Origin: Rhizobium sp. FKY42 | GTDB taxonomy: Bacteria > Pseudomonadota > Alphaproteobacteria > Rhizobiales > Rhizobiaceae | Assembly (NCBI RefSeq): GCF_005222835.1 | Contig: NZ_STGA01000044.1 | Location: 124,001-188,000, forward strand | Direction: 5' to 3' | DNA length: 64,000 nucleotides | Shown here: positions 1 to 8,860 of the stretch, piece by piece | Layout of the letters: each line of letters opens with the position of its first letter | Position numbering within the stretch: the stretch's first letter is position 1 | Position numbers and translations under genes: made by a program | Notes under the pieces: model-generated | Seen by the model: the letters and a program-made list of their open reading frames with translations, nothing else | Told to the model about the DNA's origin: nothing | Databases searched by the model: none

Positions 1-168
1 CCTAAAGCGGAAGACCCGACAATGGAGGGCGCGTTCCAGAGAACAGCAACAACGGGTGCGTGCCTTCACTTCCGCACCGTTCTATCACCGGGAAGCGACG
101 CAACCCATGAGGATCATCTGCATCTCGACGTGCTAAGCCGGAAGGATCAATATCGGTATTGTCGCTAA
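1..168 (+). CDS. Extensin-like family protein, C-terminal end (partial)
   Basis: The first reading frame is open from the window edge to a TAA at 166-168 and gives the last 55 residues of a protein. The segment GACLHFRTVLSP, followed by H-x2-DHLHLD and a terminal YCR, matches the end of the extensin-like C-terminal family (usually '..HRDHFHLD..YCR'). In that family the His/Asp cluster is thought to bind a metal, as in D-Ala-D-Ala carboxypeptidase-like folds. The family is secreted or cell-wall associated in rhizobia. The start and most of the protein lie outside the window. It converges on the diguanylate cyclase gene with a 10-bp gap. The match is from pattern memory, not alignment. Confidence 0.72.
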   Translation, partial: PKAEDPTMEGAFQRTATTGACLHFRTVLSPGSDATHEDHLHLDVLSRKDQYRYCR

Positions 169-178
169 ACTTCTGTGC

Positions 179-1324
179 TCAGGCCGGAACCTTCGGTGCA
201 TCCGCGTTTCGGGGGTCGTGAAGCAGCGCACAGCCGCGGCCTGCACGTTTGGCGCGATAGAGTGCCTCGTCTGCTTCCACCATGGCGCGCTCAAGATCGA
301 CCGCTTTCGGATCGAACAGCGAAATGCCGATACTGACACCGACAGATGCCTGACCTGCGCATGTTACGCTCGGCATAGAAATCGTCTGAATGATCCGCGC
401 ACCAATGACAGCGGCTTCCTGCCGACTGTGACAGTCGACAAGCACGATGAACTCGTCTCCGCCCATACGACAGATGGATGCATTCGGGAGACAAATGGAA
501 AGACGTCGTGCCGACTGCCTGAGAATTTCATCGCCCACACCGTGCCCCAAGCGGTCGTTGACCTGTTTGAAGCCATCAAGATCAAGATATAGAAGAGCCT
601 TGGTCGTTGAGGTCTGCCGCATCGACTGCGCCTTTTCCGCAAGGCCTCGCCTGTTCAGAAGACCCGTGAGCGGATCCAGTAGCGATTGCGTTCGGCTCTC
701 GATTTCACCCGCAATTGCCCGGACAGTCGTTTCGCGCTGCTGGCGCATGATCCAGATGGCAATACCGATGAAACCAATGCCCTGAATGAGAATGAGCGGA
801 GTGAACTCGGGATGATGAATACAGAAAGGGATCTTGAACGATGTATCGATCAGGATCACCTGGGTCAGGGCCAGACGCGGCGCCGCATAATTGCGTGCAA
901 TGATGCCGGCACAAGACCCGAGGCCGGAAGCGATCACCACAATGAGCATCGGCGTATCATTGCTGAAGCCAAGGACAACCATAGTCGCAGCCATCATTGC
1001 TGCCCAGCCGATTCCGGAGATGACAACGAGATCGGCCGCGAATGTGCGCAGCGATTTTATGTTTGTCGCCGAAACGCGTACGATCCCAAAGGCAAGATCG
1101 AGAAGTGCGACACACACGAGAATGGGGTTCTCGATACGCGCATAGGCCAGCATGGTGATGAAGATGGAGTTGATAGAGCCGAGAATAGCCGGGAGAGTGG
1201 ACGACGCCAGCGTCGCGCAGAGCCTGCTGCGGGTTTCCTCCGAAATGTCGGAGCCCATGTCAGCGATCCAGTTCAGGATTGGCGTTCGGGGCTGCAACAG
1301 ATTAGGGTTATGCGATAGTGGCAT
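179..1324 (-). CDS. Membrane-anchored diguanylate cyclase (GGDEF)
   Basis: The 381-residue protein has about five hydrophobic segments in residues 43-194, then a complete GGDEF domain (about 215-370). DPLTGLLNRRG opens the domain and the active-site GGDEF is at 288-292 in RMGGDEFIVLV. GGDEF domains make the second messenger c-di-GMP from two GTP. The usual inhibitory RxxD site just before the motif is not visible, so product inhibition by this route is unlikely. There is no EAL domain. The membrane part is not a recognised sensor module such as MASE or CHASE. Its promoter should lie in the AT-rich stretch at 1325-1548. Function is well supported; the input signal is unknown. Confidence 0.9.
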   Translation of the reverse strand: MPLSHNPNLLQPRTPILNWIADMGSDISEETRSRLCATLASSTLPAILGSINSIFITMLAYARIENPILVCVALLDLAFGIVRVSATNIKSLRTFAADLVVISGIGWAAMMAATMVVLGFSNDTPMLIVVIASGLGSCAGIIARNYAAPRLALTQVILIDTSFKIPFCIHHPEFTPLILIQGIGFIGIAIWIMRQQRETTVRAIAGEIESRTQSLLDPLTGLLNRRGLAEKAQSMRQTSTTKALLYLDLDGFKQVNDRLGHGVGDEILRQSARRLSICLPNASICRMGGDEFIVLVDCHSRQEAAVIGARIIQTISMPSVTCAGQASVGVSIGISLFDPKAVDLERAMVEADEALYRAKRAGRGCALLHDPRNADAPKVPA

Positions 1325-1548
1325 GCCTTCACTCCATCAATAGCTCAAAGCATAGAGAGGAATTACTGAAGACAAGTTAGCAAACTTGCACAAATTTCTT
1401 GCCCGAACAGAACAGAAAACTATCGTGAATCATAAATTAATCTCGAAAATTCGCGTAAAAATCATTGGAATCCATATTATAACTATGATTAACAATCATA
1501 TTTGAGTGCTGACATCAAGCTACAGCTTTGGATGACTAATTCCTCATC

Positions 1549-3273
1549 CTAAAAAAGCCCTTCGATCTGCCCGAGTTCGTTCAAGGCAATTCGCTCTGCC
1601 GAAGGTGATCGAGGTAAACCGGGCATGGTTCGGATCTCGCCCGTGATGGCGACCACGAAGCCCGCGCCCGCCGAAAGCCTGACCTCCCTGATTGGCAGAC
1701 TATGTCCCGTCGGCGCTCCGAGCAGAGAGGGGTCACTGGAAAAGGAGTATTGCGTCTTGGCAATGCAAACCGGAAGACATCCATAACCCTGCGCTTCGAA
1801 AGCCAGCAACTGTTCAAGAACCGATGCGTCGGCAGTAACCCCGTCGGCGCGGTAGATCTCCCGCGCAACCCTCTCGATCTTCGCCAAGAGCGGCAGGTCA
1901 TCGCCATACAAGGGACGAAAGTCTGCTTCACCGGAATTCGCCAGTGCAGCCACCTTTTCAGCAAGTTCAGAAATGCCTGCAGACCCCTGCGCCCAATGAC
2001 GGCAAAGTACAGCATCGACACCCTGACCATTCGCGTAATCAACAATGGTCTGAACCTCTGCATCGGTATCAGACGAAAAATGATTGATGGCCACGATAAC
2101 GGGAACGCCGAACTTGCGGATGTTCTCGATATGACGACCAAGATTGACGCATCCCGCCCGAAGGGCGTCGACATCTTCGCGCCCAAGATCCGCCTTCGCA
2201 ACGCCGCCGTTCATCTTCAACGCACGAATAGTTGCGACCACCACGGCGGCCGCAGGCTGCAAACCTGCCTTTCTGCACTTGATGTCGAAAAATTTCTCTG
2301 CACCGAGGTCCGCGCCGAAGCCCGCTTCGGTCACAACAAAATCCGCGAGCCTCAAGGCAGCCTTTGTCGCCACGATGGAATTACAGCCGTGCGCAATGTT
2401 GGCAAATGGCCCGCCATGCACGAAAGCCGGATTGTTCTCCAGCGTCTGCACGAGATTGGGCTGCAAGGCATCTTTCAACAGCACGGCCATGGCACCGTCC
2501 GCCTTCAGATCCCGCGCGAAAATAGGCGTCTTGTCACGGCGATAGCCAACGATGATGGCGCCGAGACGCGCTTCCAGATCCGCAAGGTCTTCGGCAAGGC
2601 AAAGGATAGCCATGACTTCGGAGGCAACAGTGATGTCAAAACCGGTTTCACGCGGAAATCCGTTTGACACACCGCCGAGCGAACCGACGATCTCCCGGAG
2701 TGCCCGGTCGTTCATGTCGACCACACGCCGCCAGGCAATGCGCCGAAGATCAAAGTCGAGAGCGTTACCCCAGTAGATGTGGTTGTCGATCAGGGCGGCC
2801 AGCAGATTGTGTGCCGCGGTAATGGCGTGGAAATCACCCGTAAAGTGCAGGTTGATATCTTCCATGGGAACGACCTGCGCATAGCCACCTCCGGCAGCAC
2901 CCCCCTTAACTCCGAAGCAAGGCCCCAGCGACGGTTCGCGCAGGCATATCATGGCGCTCCTGCCTATCCGGTTCAGTCCATCGCCGAGACCCACAGTCGT
3001 CGTTGTTTTGCCTTCGCCAGCGGGCGTCGGATTGATCGCCGTTACCAGGATGAGCTTACCATCGGGTCTGTCACCAAGAGAGCGCAGAAAAGCTGCTGCC
3101 ACCTTTGCCTTGTCATGACCGTATGGAACCAGAGATTGGACCGGTATTCCAATCGCAGATCCAATCTCCGTGATCGGCTTCATGGCAGAGTTACGCGCAA
3201 TTTCGATGTCAGACGGCACGATCACACCAAGTCTCCGTTTCCGATGCGTTTCAATCTGCATAGCGCATTGCAT
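1549..3273 (-). CDS. fhs: Formate--tetrahydrofolate ligase
   Basis: Makes 10-formyl-tetrahydrofolate from formate, tetrahydrofolate and ATP in cytosolic one-carbon metabolism. The reading gives 574 residues, slightly longer than the usual ~557-560, and the nucleotide-binding motif [11 protein letters not shown] is at residues 83-93. The family core follows ([49 protein letters not shown]). The excess length is at the N-terminus, so the true start may be Met6 (3258) or a GTG near [10 protein letters not shown] (about residue 17); homologues usually begin just before an SDIEIA-like sequence. No other folate gene is adjacent. A short palindrome lies 32-45 bp upstream at 3305-3318. The enzyme call is secure; the exact start is not. 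Confidence 0.95.
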   Translation of the reverse strand: MQCAMQIETHRKRRLGVIVPSDIEIARNSAMKPITEIGSAIGIPVQSLVPYGHDKAKVAAAFLRSLGDRPDGKLILVTAINPTPAGEGKTTTTVGLGDGLNRIGRSAMICLREPSLGPCFGVKGGAAGGGYAQVVPMEDINLHFTGDFHAITAAHNLLAALIDNHIYWGNALDFDLRRIAWRRVVDMNDRALREIVGSLGGVSNGFPRETGFDITVASEVMAILCLAEDLADLEARLGAIIVGYRRDKTPIFARDLKADGAMAVLLKDALQPNLVQTLENNPAFVHGGPFANIAHGCNSIVATKAALRLADFVVTEAGFGADLGAEKFFDIKCRKAGLQPAAAVVVATIRALKMNGGVAKADLGREDVDALRAGCVNLGRHIENIRKFGVPVIVAINHFSSDTDAEVQTIVDYANGQGVDAVLCRHWAQGSAGISELAEKVAALANSGEADFRPLYGDDLPLLAKIERVAREIYRADGVTADASVLEQLLAFEAQGYGCLPVCIAKTQYSFSSDPSLLGAPTGHSLPIREVRLSAGAGFVVAITGEIRTMPGLPRSPSAERIALNELGQIEGLF

Positions 3274-3721
3274 CGCTGGCGCCTACCAGTGCCGGGATGC
3301 CACTCAAAACGAGTTTTGTTCGCGTAGAGGATGATCTGATCCAAAGGGTAGACAGTGACGCCGTTCTCATAGACAATTACTTGTGCGCTCAATACTTTTT
3401 GCTCCACTGATCAAAATTTATTGAATTTTTCGTCGTAACTCTTCCCGTGTTTACAGAACCCTCACCAGATTGTATCAGCAAGACCCATGCAATCTCGAAA
3501 AATGAGAGCAAGGATTGGACAACGGCCATCGTGTCGAGCAAATACTCATCCAACCGAGACCAATTGCATCGAATTGATACAGGCGGGCTCCAGGTTAAAT
3601 CGTATTGACTCAGTCGAACCCCAGTATAGATGTGAAAATGCGAAAATAACGTTGGCAAGGTTTTACGGTTCGGCTATCGTCGACCCATTGCAGTTTAGCG
3701 CAGGCAAACGATCGGGAATTC
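3274..3721. other. Intergenic region between divergent fhs and luxR-type gene
   Basis: This 448-bp stretch should hold both divergent promoters. It is AT-richer than its surroundings. A short palindrome, CAAAAC-GA-GTTTTG, lies at 3305-3318 near the fhs start. I see no convincing lux box, riboswitch, tRNA or conserved ORF here. Confidence 0.6.
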
Positions 3722-4447
3722 ATGATTACGCTTGAACGGCATTCGCTTTTGAGTCGGGAAATTTCTACGGCGGATTCACGCGCGGCGGTCGTGGCTGTTC
3801 TGGCGAAACTTGCAAAACAATTTGGCTTCAAATACTTCGCGCTCATGAGCGCGCCTGCGGCGTCGGACTCTCTACTGGAACCACTTATCGTAGAGGCGAA
3901 TGTCCCTCGCGCCTACCTTCGCGACTTCGACCGTCTGAGGCTGCTCACTGCTTGCCCGCTGGTCCCGCTGTTGAAGAACATGGCTCTTCCGCTGTGCTGG
4001 AGTTATGAAGAGCAGTATGATGACGGTTGGCCGCTGGATTTTCCGGAACCGTTTCGACGCCTTGCGAAAACCTACGGCATGACCACCGGCGTCGCCATGC
4101 CTTTCAGTTCGTCAGATGGATCCATGTTCGTCATGCGCCTCGACGGAGACCGTCCGGTTCTGACCCTGCCTCAACTCAATGAGGTTGGAATGCTGATGCT
4201 TCAATGTTTCAGGGTCTTCGATCGCGTGCGCCGCACGGAACCGCCACCGAAAAGCATTCTGACGGCCCGCGAACTGGAGGTGCTGAAATGGACCTCACAG
4301 GGGAAGACGTCGTCCGAAATTGGTGACATTCTTTCCTTGTCCGATCATACCGTTAATGCGTATCTGAATAAGGCAATCAAGAAACTGGATTGTGTAAATC
4401 GAACCCAACTGGTAGCAAAAGCTATCCGCCTACGTTTAATCACCTAA
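3722..4447 (+). CDS. LuxR-family transcriptional regulator (solo)
   Basis: The 241-residue protein has an N-terminal segment resembling an autoinducer-binding domain (about 15-165) and a C-terminal LuxR-type helix-turn-helix (about 180-241). The HTH shows LTARELEVLKW, GKTSSEIGDILSLSDHTVNAYL and a final KLDCVNRTQLVAKAI, which is the classical GerE pattern. Such proteins bind DNA as dimers and often sense acyl-homoserine lactones or other small ligands. No luxI-type synthase is in the window, so it is a solo regulator here and the ligand is unknown. The PAS gene starts 20 bp after its stop, which suggests co-transcription. Confidence 0.88.
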   Translation: MITLERHSLLSREISTADSRAAVVAVLAKLAKQFGFKYFALMSAPAASDSLLEPLIVEANVPRAYLRDFDRLRLLTACPLVPLLKNMALPLCWSYEEQYDDGWPLDFPEPFRRLAKTYGMTTGVAMPFSSSDGSMFVMRLDGDRPVLTLPQLNEVGMLMLQCFRVFDRVRRTEPPPKSILTARELEVLKWTSQGKTSSEIGDILSLSDHTVNAYLNKAIKKLDCVNRTQLVAKAIRLRLIT

Positions 4448-4467
4448 CAACGGGGCGTATTAGATAA

Positions 4468-4956
4468 GTGTCAATAAGGGTTCGACCATTGCTGTCAAAA
4501 TCCGGATCCATTGCTGGAAAGATCGACACGCTGCAGGACTTCGGTTTGTCGACAGACGAATTCTTTGAAATTTTTTCTACCTTCAATCTTGTAGGTTTAT
4601 GGCGTCTCGACCTGGATAGCGGTCACACATTTTGCAGCGCCACCTACAGCAAACTTTACGGCATCAGGCATACGGATGGTCCCATCAACATGATGGATAT
4701 CATTGCCCGTATTCACCCGGATGATCTGAGCAGCGTCATGGAGAGCCACGAGGTTGCCTCTGCCCATCCCATGGCTTATCAAAAGATCCACCGCATTTCA
4801 TCGGACAGGATCACCTACCGATACGTCTGCTCGATTGGTCGCTTTCGCACAAAGCCCGGCACCAGCGGCGAAATCGTCGGTATTGCCTTCGAGGTGCCGC
4901 CCCATCGGTGCGACTTCCGTTATGAAACAGACAGTACCGCCGACCTGAAGCTCTGA
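4468..4956 (+). CDS. Small single-domain PAS protein
   Basis: The 162-residue protein starts at a GTG 20 bp after the LuxR-family gene. Residues about 45-150 look like a PAS_3-type fold: NLVGLWRLDLDSG, then a C-terminal beta-hairpin with YRYVCSIGRF and EIVGIAFEV. The HPDD motif (IHPDDLSSV) typical of this PAS subclass is present. There is no output domain (no HTH, kinase or GGDEF), so it may bind a ligand and act through protein contacts, perhaps with the upstream regulator; that is inference. The first ~25 residues are variable and the start could be further downstream. Confidence 0.7.
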   Translation: MSIRVRPLLSKSGSIAGKIDTLQDFGLSTDEFFEIFSTFNLVGLWRLDLDSGHTFCSATYSKLYGIRHTDGPINMMDIIARIHPDDLSSVMESHEVASAHPMAYQKIHRISSDRITYRYVCSIGRFRTKPGTSGEIVGIAFEVPPHRCDFRYETDSTADLKL

Positions 4957-5018
4957 ACCTGGGTTCAGATTGGCGTATCCTTAATGCAGATTCAGCCCTG
5001 AATCCCGACGGCAAACGC

Positions 5019-6179
5019 CTATCGATCGAGAATGGCTCTGATCTCCACGAGATTGGAACGCGTGCGCAAGGTGTAGAAACCGATCGTCGCCAGATGTGAC
5101 GGCATGATCAACCCATCTTCCGCACCGTTGGAAATGATCAAAGGACGAATCTTCAGGGCACCGCGGAACTGTTCCAGTGTATCGTTCCAGATCGAACCCA
5201 GATTGCGCTCACGAATGACTTGATTGAAGTCGGCACCCGCCGCACTCATGATGGCATAGTAGCCATAGAGCTGGCCATAGGCGAACCAGAACCGGTCGTC
5301 TGCCCGCGCGTCAAACCATCCGCCATTGTAGTTTTCAGAACGCTCCCGCAGGATCGCGGAGGTTGACCCCAGGTCGTTTGCAATCCGGTCTACGAACTGG
5401 ACCAGATTGTCGGCGCGGCCATCGAAAACGGCATTGCAGGCGGCCAGATCGCCGTTGAACTTGCGAAGACTGTCAATGGCTGCACGATAATAGCTGGGGG
5501 TCGGCGTTTTGAATCCAAACGGCTGGAGACCGAAGTACCAGGAATATTCGTCGAACTGAAGGTTACCGCGCGCATCCTGCAGGTTTCCGTTTATCCCGGA
5601 TGTGCCGCGCACGCGGCCCAGCGAATCGACCAGTTCGACGGCGGTGCGGCGAACGGTCTGGTTCACGCCGCGCTGGAACGCAGCCTTGTTGTCGAGAAAC
5701 GGTGTACGATCCCAATCGAGCCCGAAGAACCCGAGCCGGTACATCAGCATGGACGAGATCCATGCGTTCTGGTTCACGTTGGTATCCGTCAGATCGGCTG
5801 CAACTTCCACAATGCCGGACGGCTGGCATTGACGCGGCTGAGCGGGAGCAGGAGACGTAGCAGCGGTCGTCGGCTGGCTGGCTGGCTGCACTGAAGAGGG
5901 CAGTTCCTGTCCGGCTCCCACATTGCGTGTCTGGAACGTGTAGCGATCAACGAAATTCGGATCAAAGCCGCTCCACATCTGCGTCTGCCATACGAAATAG
6001 CCATACAGACCAACGAAGAGAACAAGGAAAGCGGCGAGCGGCAGCTTGATCAGCAGATTGCGTTGCCGGTACCAGCCGTGCGCAGCCATGATCGGCCACA
6101 AAAGCCATGCGCCAAAGAGCTTCACGCCTCGCATAATGGTTTCCTCTGAGCGTCGCAAAAAGGCTGAAAATGCACTCAT
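5019..6179 (-). CDS. DUF2333 family inner-membrane protein
   Basis: The 386-residue protein has one N-terminal membrane helix (about 45-67, KLPLAAFLVLFVGLYGYFVW), a Pro/Ala/Thr-rich linker (about 92-117) and a large domain that should be periplasmic. The sequence after the linker (IVEVAADLTDTNVNQNAW, SMLMYRLGFFGLDWDRTPFLDN) is typical of DUF2333, which is conserved in Alphaproteobacteria and some Gammaproteobacteria; its function is unknown. The start could be Met1 or Met16 (MRGVKLFGAW). It lies 38 bp after the gene at 6218-7009 on the same strand, probably in one operon. Confidence 0.8.
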   Translation of the reverse strand: MSAFSAFLRRSEETIMRGVKLFGAWLLWPIMAAHGWYRQRNLLIKLPLAAFLVLFVGLYGYFVWQTQMWSGFDPNFVDRYTFQTRNVGAGQELPSSVQPASQPTTAATSPAPAQPRQCQPSGIVEVAADLTDTNVNQNAWISSMLMYRLGFFGLDWDRTPFLDNKAAFQRGVNQTVRRTAVELVDSLGRVRGTSGINGNLQDARGNLQFDEYSWYFGLQPFGFKTPTPSYYRAAIDSLRKFNGDLAACNAVFDGRADNLVQFVDRIANDLGSTSAILRERSENYNGGWFDARADDRFWFAYGQLYGYYAIMSAAGADFNQVIRERNLGSIWNDTLEQFRGALKIRPLIISNGAEDGLIMPSHLATIGFYTLRTRSNLVEIRAILDR

Positions 6180-6217
6180 GCCCGATGGCTCTCCTGTCGT
6201 TTTCGTTCAGGTAAGCA

Positions 6218-7009
6218 TCAATGGCCCGCTTGTCGAGTGGTTGACAGCTTGCGTTGAAACGCTTCGTCGAGAACTGCCCTGCGGTGAGCGATGCCCCGAA
6301 CCGACAAAAGCCCCCTCTCCGCTCGCTGGCGCAAGGTATCGAAATGCGGTAGCGCGAAGTCGGACCGTGCATGTCGACCGGCTTCCAGCGATGTCAGGGC
6401 AAGGATATTTGCTTCCGAATCCACAAGGATCTTGTTGTAGAAAAGGTTGGCGCTTGCCGTCATGTCGATCACGCCGTCGACCAGATCCTGCAGCACGTCG
6501 ATACGTACTGAAATAGCAGCGGCCGGATCACCCTTGCCGACAGGGATCGACTGCAGTTGCGTGAACCGCTCTTCCAGCTCCTGTTCCAGCAGGATCAGTT
6601 GTCGCTGCAGGAATTCACGATGATGTATGATCAAGACAAGAAGCCGGTGACTTTCGGCAAGCCCATCCAGGAGAACTTTCGCCGTCTCCTGATCGCTGTG
6701 CTGGCGCTGCTGCAGTCGCGAGCGAAGCCATCTTTTGACAAGATCTCCGGTCGCCGATGGTCTGCGTCCTGATGCGTCATCAATGGCAAGCGCGGTTTGA
6801 CGGGCGATCTGTTGTGCAAGACGCGCAAGATGGCTTTCGATCCAGCGCCATTCCAGCAGACATATATCAACCTGTTCCAGTGCTGCAGGGTCCAGCGCTT
6901 CCGCTGCCAATTGCTGCACCGCCGTTTCCAGCCCTTCGCGAAGCGAAAGCATGCGCCGTTCCAGAGGGTCCGGCGCAATGGGCTCAGCTTTCTGCATTGG
7001 CGTTTCCAT
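6218..7009 (-). CDS. Predicted coiled-coil hypothetical protein upstream of the DUF2333 gene
   Basis: The 263-residue soluble protein is mostly charged helix, with Gln/Arg/Leu-rich stretches (about 85-150) that look coiled-coil. I find no signal peptide, membrane segment or catalytic motif and do not recognise a family. Its close spacing with the DUF2333 gene suggests the two products work together, perhaps at the inner membrane; this rests only on position. The start at 7009 (METPMQKAEP) is one of two nearby Met codons; the second is Met5. Confidence 0.65.
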   Translation of the reverse strand: METPMQKAEPIAPDPLERRMLSLREGLETAVQQLAAEALDPAALEQVDICLLEWRWIESHLARLAQQIARQTALAIDDASGRRPSATGDLVKRWLRSRLQQRQHSDQETAKVLLDGLAESHRLLVLIIHHREFLQRQLILLEQELEERFTQLQSIPVGKGDPAAAISVRIDVLQDLVDGVIDMTASANLFYNKILVDSEANILALTSLEAGRHARSDFALPHFDTLRQRAERGLLSVRGIAHRRAVLDEAFQRKLSTTRQAGH

Positions 7010-7090
7010 ACTGACTCCAGCAGACCACTCACATGCTGAAGTTTTTTACAGAGAGCTCGGCCTGACACAAGACGGCGGTGCGCTGTAAAT

Positions 7091-7543
7091 TTAGAAGCCG
7101 AGCGTCTTCAGTTCGGCATCCAGCCTGTCTCGTGTCTTTTTCGCCATCTTGGCGGCCTTCACCGTCTCAATGTTGGCAGGCTTTTCCCCGGCCACGATGA
7201 GCGCAACCATGCCCATTCCCCAGTGTGGCGTGCACTTGATGACATAAGCACCTTCCTTGTCGATCTTGAGAACCAGCTCCTGGTTCATCTTGCCCTTGGT
7301 TTCCTCGACACCCTCGGGAAGCAATTCCTTGACTGTCGCCGCATCATGCCCCTTGTCGACGGGTACAAACTTCACGGTGTCGCCCACGGCAACCTTCACC
7401 GCAGCGGGTTCGAACACCATGGCCTCGCCATCAGCCCCCTTGTTCAACATCTTGATTTCGTGCTCGGCGGCCTGCGCCGTTCCTGCAATCAGGGCTGCGA
7501 ATACAAGTGCTGTGGCGGCAAGACTTCTGTTGAAACTGGTCAT
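7091..7543 (-). CDS. Pseudoazurin (periplasmic blue copper protein)
   Basis: Pseudoazurins carry electrons in the periplasm, typically to copper nitrite reductase or cytochrome peroxidases. The ATG at 7543 was chosen because it follows a good ribosome site and gives a clean signal peptide (MTSFNRSLAATALVFAALI..AQA). The frame extends upstream to 7669, but that extension is not needed. The 150-residue product has the cupredoxin copper ligands: His in VDKGHDAATV, then Cys, His and Met in CTPHWGMGM. The C-terminal helix is Lys-rich, as usual in this family. No denitrification gene is nearby. The FNR/FixK box at 7625-7638 points to induction when oxygen is low. Confidence 0.92.
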   Translation of the reverse strand: MTSFNRSLAATALVFAALIAGTAQAAEHEIKMLNKGADGEAMVFEPAAVKVAVGDTVKFVPVDKGHDAATVKELLPEGVEETKGKMNQELVLKIDKEGAYVIKCTPHWGMGMVALIVAGEKPANIETVKAAKMAKKTRDRLDAELKTLGF

Positions 7544-7624
7544 GATCGTTTCCTGTTTATCCGGCGGAGCAATTCCGCCTCTGAATTTCAGGAGAACCAA
7601 ATACGCTGGCGTCAAAAACTCTCC

Positions 7625-7638
7625 TTGATCAAGATCAA
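7625..7638. promoter_or_regulatory. FNR/FixK-type operator upstream of pseudoazurin
   Basis: TTGATCAAGATCAA is an exact match to the TTGAT-N4-ATCAA consensus of Crp/Fnr-family regulators (FnrN, FixK, NnrR). It lies 82 bp upstream of the pseudoazurin ATG and 116 bp upstream of choX. The distance to the azurin start suits an activator site near -41 with a short leader. Which of the family proteins binds it cannot be told from the box. Confidence 0.8.
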
Positions 7639-7753
7639 TCGCGCTCCGCTGCAATTGTCGCAAATCCACCGCCTTTTCCGGCGCGTTTGGGCAAGCTTGC
7701 TTGCGTAGGTCAGATATTGATAATGCTGGGGAACCAAAAAACGGAGCAGTTCA

Positions 7754-8704
7754 ATGCACGCAAAAACCTCGCTGAAACTCTCGCTATCTGTCAGCCTTCT
7801 GATAGCGGTATCCGGTCAGGCGCTCGCCGCCGAACCTGCAAGCTGCAGCTCCGTTCGATTTTCGGACGTCGGCTGGACGGACATAACCGCCACGACCGCA
7901 ACCGCATCGGTGATCCTGGAAGCGCTCGGCTACAAGCCGCAGGTTCAGGTTCTGTCCGTGCCGGTCACCTATCAGTCACTCAAGAACAAGGATATCGACG
8001 TTTTCCTCGGCAACTGGATGCCGACGCAGGAAAACGATGTTCGGCCCTTCCTGAATGACAAATCTGTTGAGTCCTTCGGTCCCAACCTTGAAGGCGCGAA
8101 ATACACCCTTGCAACCAACGCCAAGGGTGCTGAACTCGGTATCAAGGACTTCAAGGACATCGCGAAATTCAGCAAGGAACTGGGCGGCAAGATTTATGGC
8201 ATCGAGCCCGGTAATGATGGTAACCGCCTGATCCTCGACATGATCGCCAAGAATACTTTCGGCCTCAAATCCTTCGAGGTCGTGGAATCCTCCGAACAGG
8301 GCATGCTGGCGCAGGTCGCCCGCGCCGACCGCTCCAAGGAGCCCGTTGTTTTCCTCGGATGGGAGCCGCATCCGATGAACGCGAATTTCAAGCTCACCTA
8401 TCTGATCGGCGGCGATGATGTGTTCGGCCCGAACCTCGGCGGCGCGACGATCTTCACCAACACACGCGCAGGCTATACCAAGGAATGCCCCAATGTGGGC
8501 AGGTTCATCACCAATCTGAAGTTCAGCCTGGCCATGGAAAACGAAATCATGGGCGGCATTCTCAACGATGCGCTCGAGCCGCAGGCGGCTGCCAGGAAAT
8601 GGCTCAAGGCGAATGGCAAGGCCGTTGAGCCTTGGCTGGCCGGTGTGACGACCGTGGATGGCAAGGAAGGCTTAGCTGCGGTCAAGGCCAAGCTCGGCCT
8701 CTGA
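7754..8704 (+). CDS. choX: Choline ABC transporter, periplasmic binding protein
   Basis: The 316-residue protein has a signal peptide (about 1-25, ending ALAAEP) and matches the ChoX/ProX-type glycine betaine/choline-binding fold: RFSDVGWTDITATTATASVILEALGY, then DVFLGNWMPTQ. ChoX in S. meliloti binds choline with high affinity; Trp and Asp residues form an aromatic cage, and the expected Trp-rich segments (GNWMP, FLGWEPHPMN) are present. It is the first gene of choX-choW-choV. A strong hairpin follows the stop, as is common after binding-protein genes expressed above their permeases. ATG 7754 has a good ribosome site (GGAG). Confidence 0.93.
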   Translation: MHAKTSLKLSLSVSLLIAVSGQALAAEPASCSSVRFSDVGWTDITATTATASVILEALGYKPQVQVLSVPVTYQSLKNKDIDVFLGNWMPTQENDVRPFLNDKSVESFGPNLEGAKYTLATNAKGAELGIKDFKDIAKFSKELGGKIYGIEPGNDGNRLILDMIAKNTFGLKSFEVVESSEQGMLAQVARADRSKEPVVFLGWEPHPMNANFKLTYLIGGDDVFGPNLGGATIFTNTRAGYTKECPNVGRFITNLKFSLAMENEIMGGILNDALEPQAAARKWLKANGKAVEPWLAGVTTVDGKEGLAAVKAKLGL

Positions 8705-8721
8705 TACGGCCTACCAAAGTC

Positions 8722-8742
8722 AGGCGGCCCGGTGGGCCGCCT
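8722..8742 (+). terminator. Stable hairpin between choX and choW
   Basis: A perfect 9-bp GC stem (AGGCGGCCC / GGGCCGCCT) with a 3-base GGT loop lies 18 bp after the choX stop and ahead of choW. No T-tract follows, so partial termination or protection of the choX mRNA 3' end is more likely than full termination. Confidence 0.65.
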
Positions 8743-8860
8743 CGCATGCTTCTGGCATTTCCGCGCTGGGCTCTCCTGCCCGGCCGGCTTCATCGCCGGG
8801 TTTAGCGCCTCCCAGGCGTCTTGCCCTTTCGTCGTGACGACTCAACACGGGAAGAAGCCT

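Noticed and set aside
3305-3318. Palindrome CAAAAC-GA-GTTTTG near the fhs start
   Set aside because: Too short to call an operator; kept only as a note in the intergenic entry.
3722-4447. Quorum-sensing pair with a LuxI synthase
   Set aside because: No acyl-homoserine-lactone synthase is encoded in the window.
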